From an uncultured Prevotellaceae bacterium (GTDB lineage Bacteria; Bacteroidota; Bacteroidia; Bacteroidales; Bacteroidaceae), in the NCBI GenBank assembly GCA_902788605.1, contig CADAKX010000017.1, forward strand, positions 1 through 42,043: 42,043 nt of DNA, read 5' to 3'. The notes under the pieces are model-generated. The model searched no databases. It was not told the origin of the DNA and was given only the letters and a program-made list of their open reading frames with translations. The position numbers and the translations under genes are program-made. Position 1 is the first letter of the stretch. Each line of letters opens with the position of its first letter. Below, one piece after another: positions 5,316 to 12,215 of the stretch.

Positions 5316-6632
5316 ATGAGATTCTACGACAGGGAAAAAGAATTAGGTGTACTCCAAACGAACTGGAAACAGACTTCTGAACGGGGGCGCATGACAGTTC
5401 TAATAGGACGGAGACGTATTGGCAAGACCACGCTTCTGACAAAGAGTGTAGATGACGGTGAACAACCATTGCTTTACCTGTATGTGTCGAAAGATAACGA
5501 GCGAGTTCTGACAGGAAAGTTCCAAGAGGCTGCGGAGCAAACACTTGGACTGCAAATCTTTGGTCGGATGGAAACGTTCGCTCAGTTTTTTGAGCAATTG
5601 TTACGTTATGGACAGCAGAATCACTTTACCTTGGTGTTCGATGAGTTTCAGAATTTCCTGAAAGTAAATCCCGCCATCCCCAGCCATATACAAGATTTGT
5701 GGGATCGCTATCATGAAAAGTCGAAGGTTAATATGGTGGCTTGTGGTAGCATCTATAATATGATGCACAAGATTTTCGATAACGAGGACGAACCGCTTTA
5801 TGGTCGTCAGGATTGCCGATTGAATATGCAGCCGTTCCGCATCAGCATACTGAAGCAAATTCTTTACGACCACAATCCCAAATATACATCTGAAGATTTA
5901 CTTTGCTTATATACCTTGACAGGTGGAGTGGCCAAGTATGTGGCATGGCTGATGGATGCCAAGGCAACCACAAAGACGAAGATGCTGCGATGGGTCACGC
6001 AAGTTGGTTCGCCATATCTCTCTGAAGGTACAGAACTCATCATGTCTGAATTCGGAAAGGACTACGCCAATTATCTGAGTATCCTGCAGTTGATAGCCTC
6101 GGGCATGACTACCCAGAGCGAAATTGATGGCATCATTGGCAAAAATACAGGAGCTTACCTTGAAAACCTGGAAGAGGACTATAGCTACATCCATCGCAAA
6201 CAACCCATGTTCAGCAAGCCTAACGGTAGGAATTCCCGATGGCAGTTGGAAGATTGTTTTCTTCGGTTCTGGTTCCGTTTTATCATGCGCAATCAAGCTC
6301 TGATTGAGATGGAACGCAACGATTTGCTGTTTGAAATCGTTGAAAAGAGATATGAACAATATTCAGGCCTTGTTCTCGAACAGTACTTCCGTCAGAAATG
6401 GATGGAAGAGGAACGGGTTACTCTGGTTGGCAACTATTGGGATCGCAAGGGGGAGAACGAAATTGATATGATTGCCTTGAATGATATAGATAAAACAGCT
6501 ACTATCGCTGAAATTAAGCGCCAGCGTAGGAAGTTCTGCCCCACAGAACTTGCGGAAAAAGTGGCTACGTTAAACAAGGAACTGTCGAAATACAGAATAA
6601 CTCAAATAGGTCTGTCAATGGAGGATATGTGA
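5316..6632 (+). CDS. AAA/STAND-like ATPase with DUF234 nuclease-like C-terminus
   Basis: This 438-residue protein belongs to the archaeal-type ATP-binding family that is numerous in Prevotella and Bacteroides. The N-terminal part has FYDREKELGVL, Walker A GRRRIGKTT at about residue 32 and Walker B LVFDEFQNF at about residue 107. A winged-helix region follows (LLCLYTLTGGVAKYVAWL, later SEIDGIIGKNTGAYLENLEE). The C-terminal third is DUF234-like, with RFWFRFIMRN and a PD-(D/E)XK-like series (GENEIDMIAL, then TIAEIKRQ). The biological role of the family is poorly known. The gene looks more AT-rich than the operon downstream. It is flanked by REP copies on both sides, and the pair 3/4 begins 6 nt after its stop, suggesting it was acquired with, or moved by, the RAYT system. 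Confidence 0.85.
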   Translation: MRFYDREKELGVLQTNWKQTSERGRMTVLIGRRRIGKTTLLTKSVDDGEQPLLYLYVSKDNERVLTGKFQEAAEQTLGLQIFGRMETFAQFFEQLLRYGQQNHFTLVFDEFQNFLKVNPAIPSHIQDLWDRYHEKSKVNMVACGSIYNMMHKIFDNEDEPLYGRQDCRLNMQPFRISILKQILYDHNPKYTSEDLLCLYTLTGGVAKYVAWLMDAKATTKTKMLRWVTQVGSPYLSEGTELIMSEFGKDYANYLSILQLIASGMTTQSEIDGIIGKNTGAYLENLEEDYSYIHRKQPMFSKPNGRNSRWQLEDCFLRFWFRFIMRNQALIEMERNDLLFEIVEKRYEQYSGLVLEQYFRQKWMEEERVTLVGNYWDRKGENEIDMIALNDIDKTATIAEIKRQRRKFCPTELAEKVATLNKELSKYRITQIGLSMEDM

Positions 6633-6638
6633 ATATCA

Positions 6639-6705
6639 AGTGCACAATAGGGTCGGTTCCGCTGTGCACTCCGAGTGCACAGCGGAACCGACCCTATTGT
6701 GCACT
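6639..6705. repeat. REP copies 3 and 4 as a head-to-head pair
   Basis: Copy 3 (6639-6670, forward) and copy 4 (6674-6705, reverse) are exact reverse complements separated by CCG. Together they form a 67-nt near-perfect palindrome, like a BIME of enterobacteria. It begins 6 nt after the ATPase stop and could terminate or stabilise that mRNA. Confidence 0.93.
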
Positions 6706-6716
6706 TGGAAACAAAA

Positions 6717-6740
6717 AAGGATAGACAAACGTCTATCCTT
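6717..6740 (-). terminator. terminator of the SRP RNA/tRNA-Thr transcript
   Basis: AAGGATAGAC (6717-6726) pairs with GTCTATCCTT (6731-6740) around an AAAC loop. On the minus strand the stem is followed by TTTTTTG. It lies 5 nt after the tRNA 3' end. Confidence 0.88.
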
Positions 6741-6745
6741 CCTTG

Positions 6746-6819
6746 AGCCTCTTGTCGGATTCGAACCAACGACCCCGAGATTACAAATCACGTGCTCTGG
6801 CCAACTGAGCTAAAGAGGC
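6746..6819 (-). tRNA. tRNA-Thr (anticodon TGT)
   Basis: The cloverleaf is readable on the minus strand: acceptor GCCTCTT/AAGAGGC, D stem GCTC/GAGC, anticodon loop TTTGTAA with anticodon TGT, and T arm GTTGG-TTCGAAT-CCGAC. CCA is not encoded. The anticodon stem CGTGA/TCTCG has a T-T mismatch at 29-41 where a pair is expected. The gene follows the SRP RNA by 4 nt and shares its promoter and terminator. Confidence 0.95.
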
Positions 6820-6823
6820 GGGT

Positions 6824-6919
6824 GGGCAAGCGGTCTATATCGCACCGCTACAACCAAGTACCTTTGCTACGTTCCCGTCCTGGAGGATTCCGAGGGAGCT
6901 GGTCGTACAGGACTTGCCC
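6824..6919 (-). ncRNA. ffs: signal recognition particle RNA (bacterial small type)
   Basis: The 96-nt minus-strand RNA has closing ends GGGCAAG and CTTGCCC. Its apical part reads CAGG-ACG-GGAA-CGT-AGCA: the GGAA tetraloop on a short stem, with the CAGG/AGCA symmetric loop that binds Ffh, as in E. coli 4.5S RNA. It binds Ffh to target membrane proteins co-translationally. The ends were set from the terminal pairing. Confidence 0.9.
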
Positions 6920-6940
6920 ATGTTTTTTGTTAAGCGGGTG

Positions 6941-6948
6941 CAAAGGTA
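6941..6948 (-). promoter_or_regulatory. -7 box of the SRP RNA/tRNA-Thr unit
   Basis: TACCTTTG on the minus strand, within GTACCTTTGCACCCGC, a 16-nt string also found in the promoters of tRNA-Met (29851) and tRNA-Ser (41922). Confidence 0.8.
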
Positions 6949-7043
6949 CTACTTTAAATTGAAAATTGAGAAACGATAAATGAAAATTTTCTGATTTTAA
7001 CTATTTTTTGAGACTTTGCCCACGTTATGTGCGGGAAATTGCG

Positions 7044-7051
7044 TAATTTTG
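7044..7051 (+). promoter_or_regulatory. -7 box of the 7087-11333 operon
   Basis: TAATTTTG followed by CAGCG, about 35 nt before the first start codon. It is the only candidate promoter seen for the six closely spaced plus-strand genes. Confidence 0.55.
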
Positions 7052-7086
7052 CAGCGAAATATTAATTCTTTAAACATCTTATTGCA

Positions 7087-7632
7087 TTGACAGGACCAGA
7101 ATACATTCAGTTGAAAGCATTTGCCCGCATAGACGGTGCACTTCTTTCGTTGCTTTTCGTAGCAGCCTTTGTGTGCTACGTCGTGGGATTGACCTCTCCG
7201 ACCTATGGCTTGTTGGCCATGCTCACCATCGTGTTGATACCCGTCTTTGCCGTCATTCGTCTGAAGCGTTTCCGCGATAATGGCTTGATGGGCAAGATCT
7301 CTTTCCTGCGCGCATGGTTTTATGTCAGCCTGATGTTCTTCTATGGCGGCCTGCTGTTCGCGTTGGTACAGTATGCCTATCTGGCCTATATCGACCACGG
7401 CTATATGCTGATGATCATCACCGAGATGCTCTCGACCCCCGAGACCGCCGGGATCATCAAGCAGATGGGTATGGCCGACCAGATCAGTGAGAGTCTGCAC
7501 GTGCTGCAAACGATGCGCCCCATTGACTTTGCGCTCGACATGCTGACCACGCTGATTATGGCTGGTATGATGCTGGGCTTGCCCATTGCCGCTGTGATGC
7601 AGAAGAAGGGAAAGGAAATCAATTTAGAATAA
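7087..7632 (+). CDS. DUF4199 family membrane protein
   Basis: This is a 181-residue integral membrane protein with four hydrophobic segments at about 17-35, 40-57, 72-100 and 150-172. The layout and the paired position just before a GT2 glycosyltransferase match the Bacteroidetes DUF4199 family. No catalytic motif is visible. The start is taken as TTG at 7087 (MTGPEYIQLKAFARIDGALL); no in-frame ATG lies nearby, so the exact start is uncertain. It is 5 nt from the glycosyltransferase and is presumably a membrane partner of it; the function is unknown. Confidence 0.78.
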   Translation: MTGPEYIQLKAFARIDGALLSLLFVAAFVCYVVGLTSPTYGLLAMLTIVLIPVFAVIRLKRFRDNGLMGKISFLRAWFYVSLMFFYGGLLFALVQYAYLAYIDHGYMLMIITEMLSTPETAGIIKQMGMADQISESLHVLQTMRPIDFALDMLTTLIMAGMMLGLPIAAVMQKKGKEINLE

Positions 7633-7637
7633 CAACG

Positions 7638-8591
7638 ATGGATATATCTGTAGTAATACCTCTTTATAACGAAGAAGAATCTATCCCTGAGCTTTTTGCC
7701 TGGATAGAGCGTGTGATGAATGAAAACAAGTTCACATACGAAGTCATCTTTATCAGCGATGGTTCAACCGACCGTTCATGGGATCTGATCTGCGAGCTTC
7801 AGCAGAAGTCAGCACATGTGAAGGGCATTAAGTTCCGCAGGAACTATGGCAAGAGTCCCGCCCTGTATTGCGGTTTCGAGGAGGCTCAGGGCGACGTGGT
7901 CATCACCATGGATGCCGACCTTCAGGACTCGCCCGACGAGATTCCCGAGCTCTATCGCATGATTACCGAAGAGAAGTATGACCTGGTGAGCGGCTATAAG
8001 CAGAAGCGCTACGACCCCCTGTCGAAGACCCTGCCCACCAAACTCTTTAATGCCACGGCCCGTGCCGTGAGTGGCATCAAGAACCTGCACGACTTTAACT
8101 GCGGTCTGAAGGCCTATCGCCTGGCTGTGGTCAAGAATATCGAGGTCTATGGCGAGATGCACCGCTATATGCCCTATCTGGCCAAGAACGCCGGATTCGA
8201 CAAGATTGGCGAGAAGGTGGTTCACCATCAGGCCCGCAAGTACGGCTCGTCGAAGTTTATGGGTTGGAACCGTTTTGTGAACGGCTATCTTGATCTGCTC
8301 ACCCTGTGGTTCCTGAGCACCTTTGGCAAGAAGCCCATGCACGTGTTTGGTTTCCTGGGAACGATCGTTTTCTTCATCGGTTTCCTGTCGGCCTTCGTGA
8401 TTGGTGCCGACAAGCTGTGGTGCCTGGCCAATGGTATTCCCCAGCGTCTGGTGACCGACTCCCCCTTCTTCTATATCGCCCTCACCATGATGCTCATCGG
8501 AACGCAGCTGTTCCTGGCCGGCTTCCTGGGCGATCTGGTCAGCCGTACGTCAAACGTGCGTAACGAATATCAGATAGAGAAGAAGATATGA
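7638..8591 (+). CDS. family 2 glycosyltransferase, polyprenyl-phosphate (DPM1/GtrB-like) type
   Basis: This 317-residue enzyme has an N-terminal GT-A fold: ISVVIPLYNEEESIPELF, FISDGSTDRSWD, the metal-binding ITMDADLQDSPDEIPELY, and a GHxRR-equivalent region with HHQARKYGSSKF. Two transmembrane helices follow (about residues 233-258 and 278-302), as in GtrB and DPM-like enzymes that load a sugar onto undecaprenyl phosphate at the cytoplasmic face. It is co-transcribed with the DUF4199 gene upstream and overlaps the lipoprotein gene downstream by ATGA. The sugar donor and the downstream acceptor cannot be read. Confidence 0.9.
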   Translation: MDISVVIPLYNEEESIPELFAWIERVMNENKFTYEVIFISDGSTDRSWDLICELQQKSAHVKGIKFRRNYGKSPALYCGFEEAQGDVVITMDADLQDSPDEIPELYRMITEEKYDLVSGYKQKRYDPLSKTLPTKLFNATARAVSGIKNLHDFNCGLKAYRLAVVKNIEVYGEMHRYMPYLAKNAGFDKIGEKVVHHQARKYGSSKFMGWNRFVNGYLDLLTLWFLSTFGKKPMHVFGFLGTIVFFIGFLSAFVIGADKLWCLANGIPQRLVTDSPFFYIALTMMLIGTQLFLAGFLGDLVSRTSNVRNEYQIEKKI

Positions 8592-9079
8592 GGGTAAGAA
8601 GGTTTCTTCCTTTCCTGACCGTGCTGTTGCTGCTGGCCTGCAGTACCATTGACTGTCCTGTAGAGAATATCGTGGAAGTCCGCTATGCCGTCAAGGCCTT
8701 CGATGGCGACAGCGAAGTGGCCGACACCCTCAAGGACACGCTGAACGTATGGGCAACACGTCAGAACAGAAACGATACCCTGATTTATAACCATGGGTAT
8801 GATGTCAAGGCGTTCAGTCTGCCGGTGAGCTATACCAACCCCGAGGATGTGCTGGTGTTCCAGGTGACCGACTCGCTGAATCAGTCGAAGACCGACACCG
8901 TGTGGATTACGAAGGAGAACACGCCTCACTTTGAGTCCGTGGACTGTCCCACACGCTATTTCCATCAGCTGACAGCCGTCAGGAGTACCCATGTACGCAT
9001 TGATACGATCATCATTAATAATCCGTCAGTAACCTATGACTCGTCAGTCAAGCATCTGCACATACATTTCAAGGATTAG
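8588..9079 (+). CDS. DUF6452 family lipoprotein
   Basis: This 163-residue protein has a lipoprotein signal MRVRRFLPFLTVLLLLACST with the lipobox Cys at residue 18. It contains a conserved CP motif (DCPVENIVEV) and a beta-rich body with repeated DTL/DTV segments. It fits DUF6452, a Bacteroidales lipoprotein usually encoded immediately before DUF6048, as here. Its start overlaps the GT stop (ATGA) and its end overlaps the next gene by 44 nt. Function is unknown; an envelope-located partner of the DUF6048 outer-membrane protein is likely. Confidence 0.8.
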   Translation: MRVRRFLPFLTVLLLLACSTIDCPVENIVEVRYAVKAFDGDSEVADTLKDTLNVWATRQNRNDTLIYNHGYDVKAFSLPVSYTNPEDVLVFQVTDSLNQSKTDTVWITKENTPHFESVDCPTRYFHQLTAVRSTHVRIDTIIINNPSVTYDSSVKHLHIHFKD

Positions 9080-9725
9080 CATCTGTTTGCTGCTGTTGGT
9101 GGCAAGCATCAGTGCGCAGGCCCAGGGCATCCTGGCCTTGCAGCGCGACACGGTGCCCTTCTTCCGTGGCTTTGCCGTGTCGGCCGACCTGGTGGGCCTG
9201 GCCCAGATGCAGTTGAGCGACTACGGCCAGTATGAGGGTGCGCTGCGCATCAACCTGCACGACCAGTATTTTCCTATCGTGGAACTGGGCCTGGGTCGTG
9301 CCAATCATGACTACGACGAGGTGACAGGTCTTTCCTATAAGACCAGTGCCCCCTATTTCAGGGTTGGTGTCGATGTGAATATTGCCAAGAACAAGCACGC
9401 CCGCAACCGTATCTATGCCGGTGTGCGCTATGGCTATACCAATTATAAGGTCGACATAGACTGTGAACCCTTTGACGACCCTGTATGGAAGAATAAAACC
9501 CTGTTTACGATCAACGACCAGCAGTGCTCGCAGCATTGGGCCGAGGTGTTGTTTGGTATCGATGCCGAGGTGGCCGGACCGTTGCACCTGGGATGGATGG
9601 TGCGCTATCGCAGTCGCCTGGCCCACGACGAGGGCGATATCGGCAACACGTGGTATGTGCCGGGCTATGGCAAGCAAGATACATCGAACCTGGGCTTTTC
9701 GTTTAATTTAATCATTGATATCTAA
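9036..9725 (+). CDS. DUF6048 family outer-membrane barrel-like protein
   Basis: This 229-residue protein has a signal peptide ending SISAQAQ at about residue 29. A beta-strand-rich body follows, with alternating aromatic and polar residues (YFRVGVDVNIAKN, RIYAGVRYGYTNYKV, LGFSFNLIIDI) ending in a barrel-like last strand. It matches DUF6048, which accompanies DUF6452. The 44-nt overlap with the upstream gene is unusual, but no later start would preserve the signal peptide. Function is unknown. Confidence 0.8.
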   Translation: MTRQSSICTYISRISICLLLLVASISAQAQGILALQRDTVPFFRGFAVSADLVGLAQMQLSDYGQYEGALRINLHDQYFPIVELGLGRANHDYDEVTGLSYKTSAPYFRVGVDVNIAKNKHARNRIYAGVRYGYTNYKVDIDCEPFDDPVWKNKTLFTINDQQCSQHWAEVLFGIDAEVAGPLHLGWMVRYRSRLAHDEGDIGNTWYVPGYGKQDTSNLGFSFNLIIDI

Positions 9726-9733
9726 GAGTGCCG

Positions 9734-10666
9734 ATGTGTAGGATTTCTTTTCTTTTGCTCATGGTGGTATTGCTGACGGGCTGCACTAAGCCAGTGCCCT
9801 TTCAGCGTAACAGTAATTTCGTGTTTGGCACGGTCTATAATATCACCTATCAGTATGGCGAAGACCTGCAGCAGGAGATAGAGGCCGAGCTGCAGAAGGT
9901 GGACGGCGAGTTCTCGATGTTCAACAGCGAGTCGACCGTGGCCCGCATGAATCGTGGCGACTCAACGGTGGAGCGCAGCGATATGTTTAACGAGGTGTTC
10001 GACCTGGCCCAGACCGTGAACAAAGAGACCTGTGGTGCCTTCGATGTGACCGTGGCCCCGCTGGTGAATGCCTGGGGCTTTGGCTTCAAGCACGAGCAGT
10101 TGCCCACGCCACAGCAGGTGGACAGTCTGATGCGCATTCACGACCAGATGGACTTCAGCGCCATTGCCAAGGGCTTTGGCTGCGATGTGGTGGCCCGTCT
10201 GCTGAAGTCGAAAGGCATCGACAACTTCATGGTTGAGATTGGTGGCGAGGTCGTGGTGAGTGGTCACAACGACAAAGACCAGCTCTGGCATATCGGCGTC
10301 AACAAGCCCGTGGACGATACCCTGCATGTGGACGGCGAACTGCAGACTGTGCTGAGTATCACCGATCATGCCATGGCCACCAGCGGCAACTACCGTAACT
10401 TCTATTATCAGGATGGCAAGAAGTATGCCCACACCATTGATCCCCGTACGGGCTATCCCGTTCAGCATAGCCTGTTGTCGGCAACGGTCATTGCGGATGA
10501 CTGCGCCACGGCCGATGCCTACGCCACCTCGTTTATGGTGCTGGGTGTTGACGGCGCACAAGAGGTGCTGCTGCGCCATCCCGAGCTGATGGCCTATCTG
10601 ATATATGTCGATGAGAAAGGTGAACTGACCGTGTGGAGCTCGCCTGCATTGAAAGATTATGAATAA
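9734..10666 (+). CDS. apbE: FAD:protein FMN transferase (ApbE)
   Basis: This 310-residue lipoprotein flavin transferase covalently attaches FMN from FAD to Thr/Ser residues of target proteins on the outer side of the cytoplasmic membrane. A lipobox LLTGC is at about residue 17. Family motifs are FVFGTVYNITY, SMFNSESTVARMNRG, the FAD-binding FSAIAKGFGCDVVARLL, NFMVEIGGEVVVSG, and the metal site HTIDPRTGYPV with CATADAYATSFMVLG. I chose ATG at 9734 over the GTG two codons upstream. No RnfG, NqrC or other known flavinylation substrate is encoded nearby, so its target is elsewhere or unrecognised. The 3' end overlaps the Crp gene by 8 nt. Confidence 0.93.
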   Translation: MCRISFLLLMVVLLTGCTKPVPFQRNSNFVFGTVYNITYQYGEDLQQEIEAELQKVDGEFSMFNSESTVARMNRGDSTVERSDMFNEVFDLAQTVNKETCGAFDVTVAPLVNAWGFGFKHEQLPTPQQVDSLMRIHDQMDFSAIAKGFGCDVVARLLKSKGIDNFMVEIGGEVVVSGHNDKDQLWHIGVNKPVDDTLHVDGELQTVLSITDHAMATSGNYRNFYYQDGKKYAHTIDPRTGYPVQHSLLSATVIADDCATADAYATSFMVLGVDGAQEVLLRHPELMAYLIYVDEKGELTVWSSPALKDYE

Positions 10667-11333
10667 CGATTTTCGTCTTTATGACAGTCTGCTGCGCTTT
10701 CCCTTGTTTCAGGGACTGAGCCGTGCCGAACTGTTGCAACTGGCCGGACAGACCAAGTTCGGCTTCCTGAAACAGGCGGCGGGACAGACCGTTGTGCGTG
10801 AGGACGAAACCTGTAGCCAACTCTTTTTCTTGATTGACGGCCGACTGACCCTCACCACCACCAGCGATGACCATCGTTATCAGGTGGAGGAACAGTTGTC
10901 GGCCCCCTGGCTCCTGCAGCCCGAAGCCCTCTATGGTGCCCATCCGCAGTATTCGTGTATGGTGACCACGATGACCGAGTCGCATTTCATCACCGTCTCC
11001 AAAGACGAGGTGATGCGCCTGTTGGACGACTTCCTGATTATCCGACTGAACTATCTGAATATGCTGGCCACCCTGTCGCAGCGTCGTGGCCGTCAGCCAT
11101 GGCGCCGCTGTCCCGAGAACCTGCGTCAGCGCATCGTGCGTTTCTTCCTGGACCACTGTGTTTATCCGGCCGGTCCCAAGCAGTTCCGCATCCTGATGAC
11201 CCAGTTGGCCCAGGAGGTGGGTGACAGTCGTCTGGATGTGTCAAACGTGCTGAATGCCATGCAGGCGGACGGCCTGCTGCAGCTGCATCGCGGGCGAATA
11301 GATATACCGTCGTTGGAGCGTTTGTTGATGTGA
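10659..11333 (+). CDS. Crp/Fnr family transcriptional regulator
   Basis: This 224-residue protein has an N-terminal cyclic-nucleotide-binding-like beta roll (about residues 15-125, FPLFQGLSRAELLQLAGQT, TCSQLFFLIDGRLTLT). A long dimerisation helix (NYLNMLATLSQRRG) follows, then a C-terminal winged HTH (ILMTQLAQEVGDSRLDVSNV, LNAMQADGLLQLHRGRIDI). The FNR-type N-terminal Cys cluster is absent. It is the last gene of the operon, overlaps apbE, and its stop is only 4 nt from the convergent M15 gene. Its regulon and ligand cannot be read; autoregulation of the operon is possible. Confidence 0.88.
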   Translation: MNNDFRLYDSLLRFPLFQGLSRAELLQLAGQTKFGFLKQAAGQTVVREDETCSQLFFLIDGRLTLTTTSDDHRYQVEEQLSAPWLLQPEALYGAHPQYSCMVTTMTESHFITVSKDEVMRLLDDFLIIRLNYLNMLATLSQRRGRQPWRRCPENLRQRIVRFFLDHCVYPAGPKQFRILMTQLAQEVGDSRLDVSNVLNAMQADGLLQLHRGRIDIPSLERLLM

Positions 11334-11337
11334 ATCT

Positions 11338-11979
11338 CTACCTCTCAAAGTGCTGATAGTCTTTCTTGGAGCGCCAATCGCCGCCCCACGAAAAGCCGTG
11401 TGCTTTGAAGAGACGATAGCAGAGGTCGCCCTTCTTCAGTTTATAGGCAGATTTCTTGCTGCGGTCGGCATAGCGCTTGCCTGCCGCCGGTTCGATGACG
11501 ACTGAACCGTCACGACGCTTGCTGACGCAGGGATTGTGCAGCGGGTTGATGTCGATGGCCATGCCCATGGAGTGCTTTGACAGGCGCTGACTGCCGGTGA
11601 TCTTGCGGAAACAGAAGCACGACGTGTTGTTGGCCGTCATCGATCGCTCGTCGTTGGCATCATAGTTATCCACCAGTTCGATGCGCTCAATGGGGTAGTG
11701 GGCCTGATGCAGCTGGCGGAAGATATCAATGAGATCATTGGCGATGGCCTTGTTGCACACCAGTTCACCTTGATGTTCCTTGCCCTGGGCATCAAAGTGT
11801 TTCACCGTGAGATAGCGCAGTTCCGAGCGACTGATGGTGCAGTCCTTGGGAAACGAGTGGCCCTGCATGCGAGCAAAGACGGCATTGCTGATGGTGTCGA
11901 TGGCGAAACCGTCGCCCTGAGCCCAGCAGCAAAGGCTTTGCAGGCATATCAGCAGGATTAAAATCAGACCTTTTTTCAT
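11338..11979 (-). CDS. M15 family D-Ala-D-Ala/L-Ala-D-Glu-type metallopeptidase
   Basis: This 213-residue secreted peptidase has a signal peptide MKKGLILILLICLQSLCCWA. The M15 zinc site is visible: SKHSMGMAIDINPLHNP (His and Asp ligands) and FSWGGDWRSKKDYQHFE (general base Asp and final His). This is the M15_4 type shared with phage endopeptidases, and it should trim peptidoglycan stem peptides in the periplasm. The open frame extends 12 codons upstream, but Met13 (11979) begins a perfect signal peptide, and the -7 box at 11985-11992 rules out the longer form. The mRNA then probably starts at or next to the A of ATG. Confidence 0.88.
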   Translation of the reverse strand: MKKGLILILLICLQSLCCWAQGDGFAIDTISNAVFARMQGHSFPKDCTISRSELRYLTVKHFDAQGKEHQGELVCNKAIANDLIDIFRQLHQAHYPIERIELVDNYDANDERSMTANNTSCFCFRKITGSQRLSKHSMGMAIDINPLHNPCVSKRRDGSVVIEPAAGKRYADRSKKSAYKLKKGDLCYRLFKAHGFSWGGDWRSKKDYQHFER

Positions 11980-11984
11980 GGCGG

Positions 11985-11992
11985 CAAAGGTA
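11985..11992 (-). promoter_or_regulatory. -7 box of the M15 gene, 5 nt from the ATG
   Basis: TACCTTTG on the minus strand is followed by CCGCC and then the ATG at 11979. With the usual Bacteroidetes spacing the transcript starts at or beside the start codon, so the mRNA would be leaderless. Confidence 0.65.
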
Positions 11993-12020
11993 GCTATTTT
12001 TTTTGAAATCAGCAAGCCGA

Positions 12021-12064
12021 GAGGGATTTTCCTACTCGAAATAGGGAAACTCCCCCATAGGTTT
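12021..12064. promoter_or_regulatory. imperfect inverted repeat between divergent promoters
   Basis: GAGGGATTTTCCTA and TAGGGAAACTCCC face each other around CTCGAAA. A CCATAGGTTT follows at 12055-12064 and is repeated at 12128-12137, just downstream of the plus-strand -7 box. The position fits an operator acting on the M15 promoter, on the 12100 promoter, or on both. Confidence 0.45.
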
Positions 12065-12099
12065 AGGGTTTTCCTTTTGCGCAGATGCCCGAAAATACC

Positions 12100-12107
12100 T
12101 ACCTTTG
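12100..12107 (+). promoter_or_regulatory. orphan plus-strand -7 box
   Basis: TACCTTTG followed by CAGC is a full -7 match. No plus-strand protein gene follows; only about 100 nt of non-coding DNA and a hairpin lie before the convergent CotH gene. Confidence 0.6.
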
Positions 12108-12112
12108 CAGCA

Positions 12113-12215
12113 GAAGAATAGAAAATACCATAGGTTTGTTTTTTAGGTTATTGTTTGCTTTTAGTACTGATAAGGGGCGCAACCGATGTGATATCTGGAT
12201 GCGCCCCTTCTTCTT
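12113..12215 (+). ncRNA. candidate small RNA
   Basis: A transcript from the 12100 promoter would run about 100 nt and end at the GC-rich hairpin at 12172-12209. There is no ORF of note. Its end would overlap the 3' end of the convergent CotH gene mRNA. It is predicted only from the promoter and hairpin. Confidence 0.35.
12172..12209. terminator. terminator hairpin, probably bidirectional
   Basis: AAGGGGCGCA (12172-12181) pairs with TGCGCCCCTT (12200-12209) over an 18-nt loop. On the plus strand it is followed by the pyrimidine-rich CTTCTTATTTCTTG. It lies 5 nt from the CotH gene stop and likely also ends that mRNA. Confidence 0.6.

Noticed and set aside
11338-12015. Longer M15 reading frame starting at 12015
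   Set aside because: The promoter box lies inside the extension, and Met at 11979 begins a standard signal peptide.
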